Positions 6,346 to 6,710 of a stretch of DNA of 6,710 nt are shown piece after piece. Numbering within the stretch: position 1 is the first letter of the stretch; each line of letters begins with the position of its first letter. The stretch comes from Alphaproteobacteria bacterium (GTDB lineage Bacteria; Pseudomonadota; Alphaproteobacteria; Sphingomonadales; Sphingomonadaceae). Under the pieces are notes generated by a model, which did not search any database, was not told the DNA's origin, and was given only the letters and a program-made list of their open reading frames with translations. The position numbers and the translations under genes are program-made. Location of the stretch: NCBI GenBank assembly GCA_028293055.1, contig JAQGLD010000467.1, positions 1 to 6,710 of the forward strand, given 5' to 3'.

Positions 6346-6710
6346 CTATTCGGCCGGGGCCGGCGCGGTGGGGAGCGAAGGCTCTCGGCGGACCAGTCGG
6401 ACAAGGCGCCTGATACCCTTGCCTATCTTGGCAGCGAACCGTTCGAGCGCTCCGATCGGCTGCCCGCCGGGCTTGTAGGCGAGGGTCCAGTACATCCAGA
6501 CGATCCCGGTCGAGAAGATCAGGAAGGGAGTCCACAAGGCGATCACCGGATCGAACTTGCCGAGCGCGCCCATCCGCTCCGCATATTGATTGATCTTGTG
6601 GTAGAGGACGACGAGCACGATCGCGAGGAAGATGCCGAGCCCCGACGTGCTTCGCTTCGGCGGCACCGCGAGCGCCACTGCGAGCAACGGCATCAGCAGC
6701 ATCATCGCCA
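6346..6710 (-). CDS. lptF: LptF, C-terminal part (5' end beyond the window)
   Basis: Only the last 120 or so residues are present; the gene enters from the right edge and reads through the end of the window in frame, so the ATG at 6705 is internal. The visible part matches the last three membrane helices of the YjgP/YjgQ permeases: MMLLMPLLAVALAVPPKR, then the small-residue turn STSGLGIFLAIVLVVLYHKINQ, and ALWTPFLIFSTGIVWMYW. A basic cytoplasmic tail (IRRLVRLVRR) and a Pro/Ala-rich end (TAPAPAE) follow. LptF partners LptG in glycolipid extraction from the inner membrane. Calling this copy LptF rests on its place directly upstream of the lptG-like gene, the usual alphaproteobacterial order; the fold alone would not separate the two. 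Confidence 0.88.
   Translation of the reverse strand, partial: AMMLLMPLLAVALAVPPKRSTSGLGIFLAIVLVVLYHKINQYAERMGALGKFDPVIALWTPFLIFSTGIVWMYWTLAYKPGGQPIGALERFAAKIGKGIRRLVRLVRREPSLPTAPAPAE

Noticed and set aside
1..6710. Search for a defence system, mobile element, CRISPR array, phage gene, tRNA or riboswitch
   Set aside because: No direct-repeat arrays, terminal inverted repeats, transposase or integrase motifs, tRNA cloverleaf or known riboswitch pattern could be seen by reading both strands; all coding space is taken by envelope or metabolic genes.

Overview
The window looks like a chromosomal segment from a GC-rich alphaproteobacterium. The style of the proteins (an LptF/LptG pair, a sterol-desaturase-type hydroxylase, a 389-residue GNAT-like protein and a small PAPS sulfotransferase) fits a sphingomonad (Sphingomonadaceae and relatives). 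This is judged from recognition of families, not from a database search. There are no rRNA or tRNA genes, insertion sequences, phage genes or CRISPR arrays. Coding density is very high and no gene-free stretch exceeds about 80 bases.

There are two transcription blocks. On the + strand at the left are the C-terminal two thirds of an alpha/beta hydrolase of the phospholipase/carboxylesterase type (1-459), then a PAPS-dependent sulfotransferase homologue (526-1518, GTG start behind a clear GAGGAG). On the - strand, reading right to left, are the end of lptF (6346-6710, cut by the window), lptG (5248-6345, immediately after the lptF stop), a Wzx/MATE-like polysaccharide or lipid-linked glycan flippase (3677-5251, overlapping the lptG stop by a GTGA junction), a membrane fatty-acid hydroxylase/sterol-desaturase homologue (2768-3598) and a GNAT-fold acyltransferase homologue (1535-2704). 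The two blocks converge, with only 16 bases between the sulfotransferase and GNAT stop codons.

The - strand block reads as an envelope-lipid locus. LptF and LptG are the membrane permease subunits that pull an outer-membrane glycolipid out of the inner membrane. The flippase would turn over a lipid-linked glycan. The di-iron hydroxylase would act on an acyl chain or sphingoid base, and the GNAT protein could transfer an acyl group. Sphingomonads often carry glycosphingolipids in place of LPS, so one testable idea is that this row of genes serves (glyco)sphingolipid maturation and export rather than classical LPS. That is inference, since no enzyme unique to sphingolipid synthesis lies inside the window.

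The most specific sequence oddity is at the hydroxylase start. The frame is opened only by a GTG without a Shine-Dalgarno site. A TTG-ATG pair behind AGGAG lies 20 bases upstream in another frame and runs straight into an in-phase A_AAA_AAG heptamer, the dnaX-type slippery site, where a -1 shift would enter the hydroxylase frame. It may be a real frameshift site, a one-base error or mutation, or chance.
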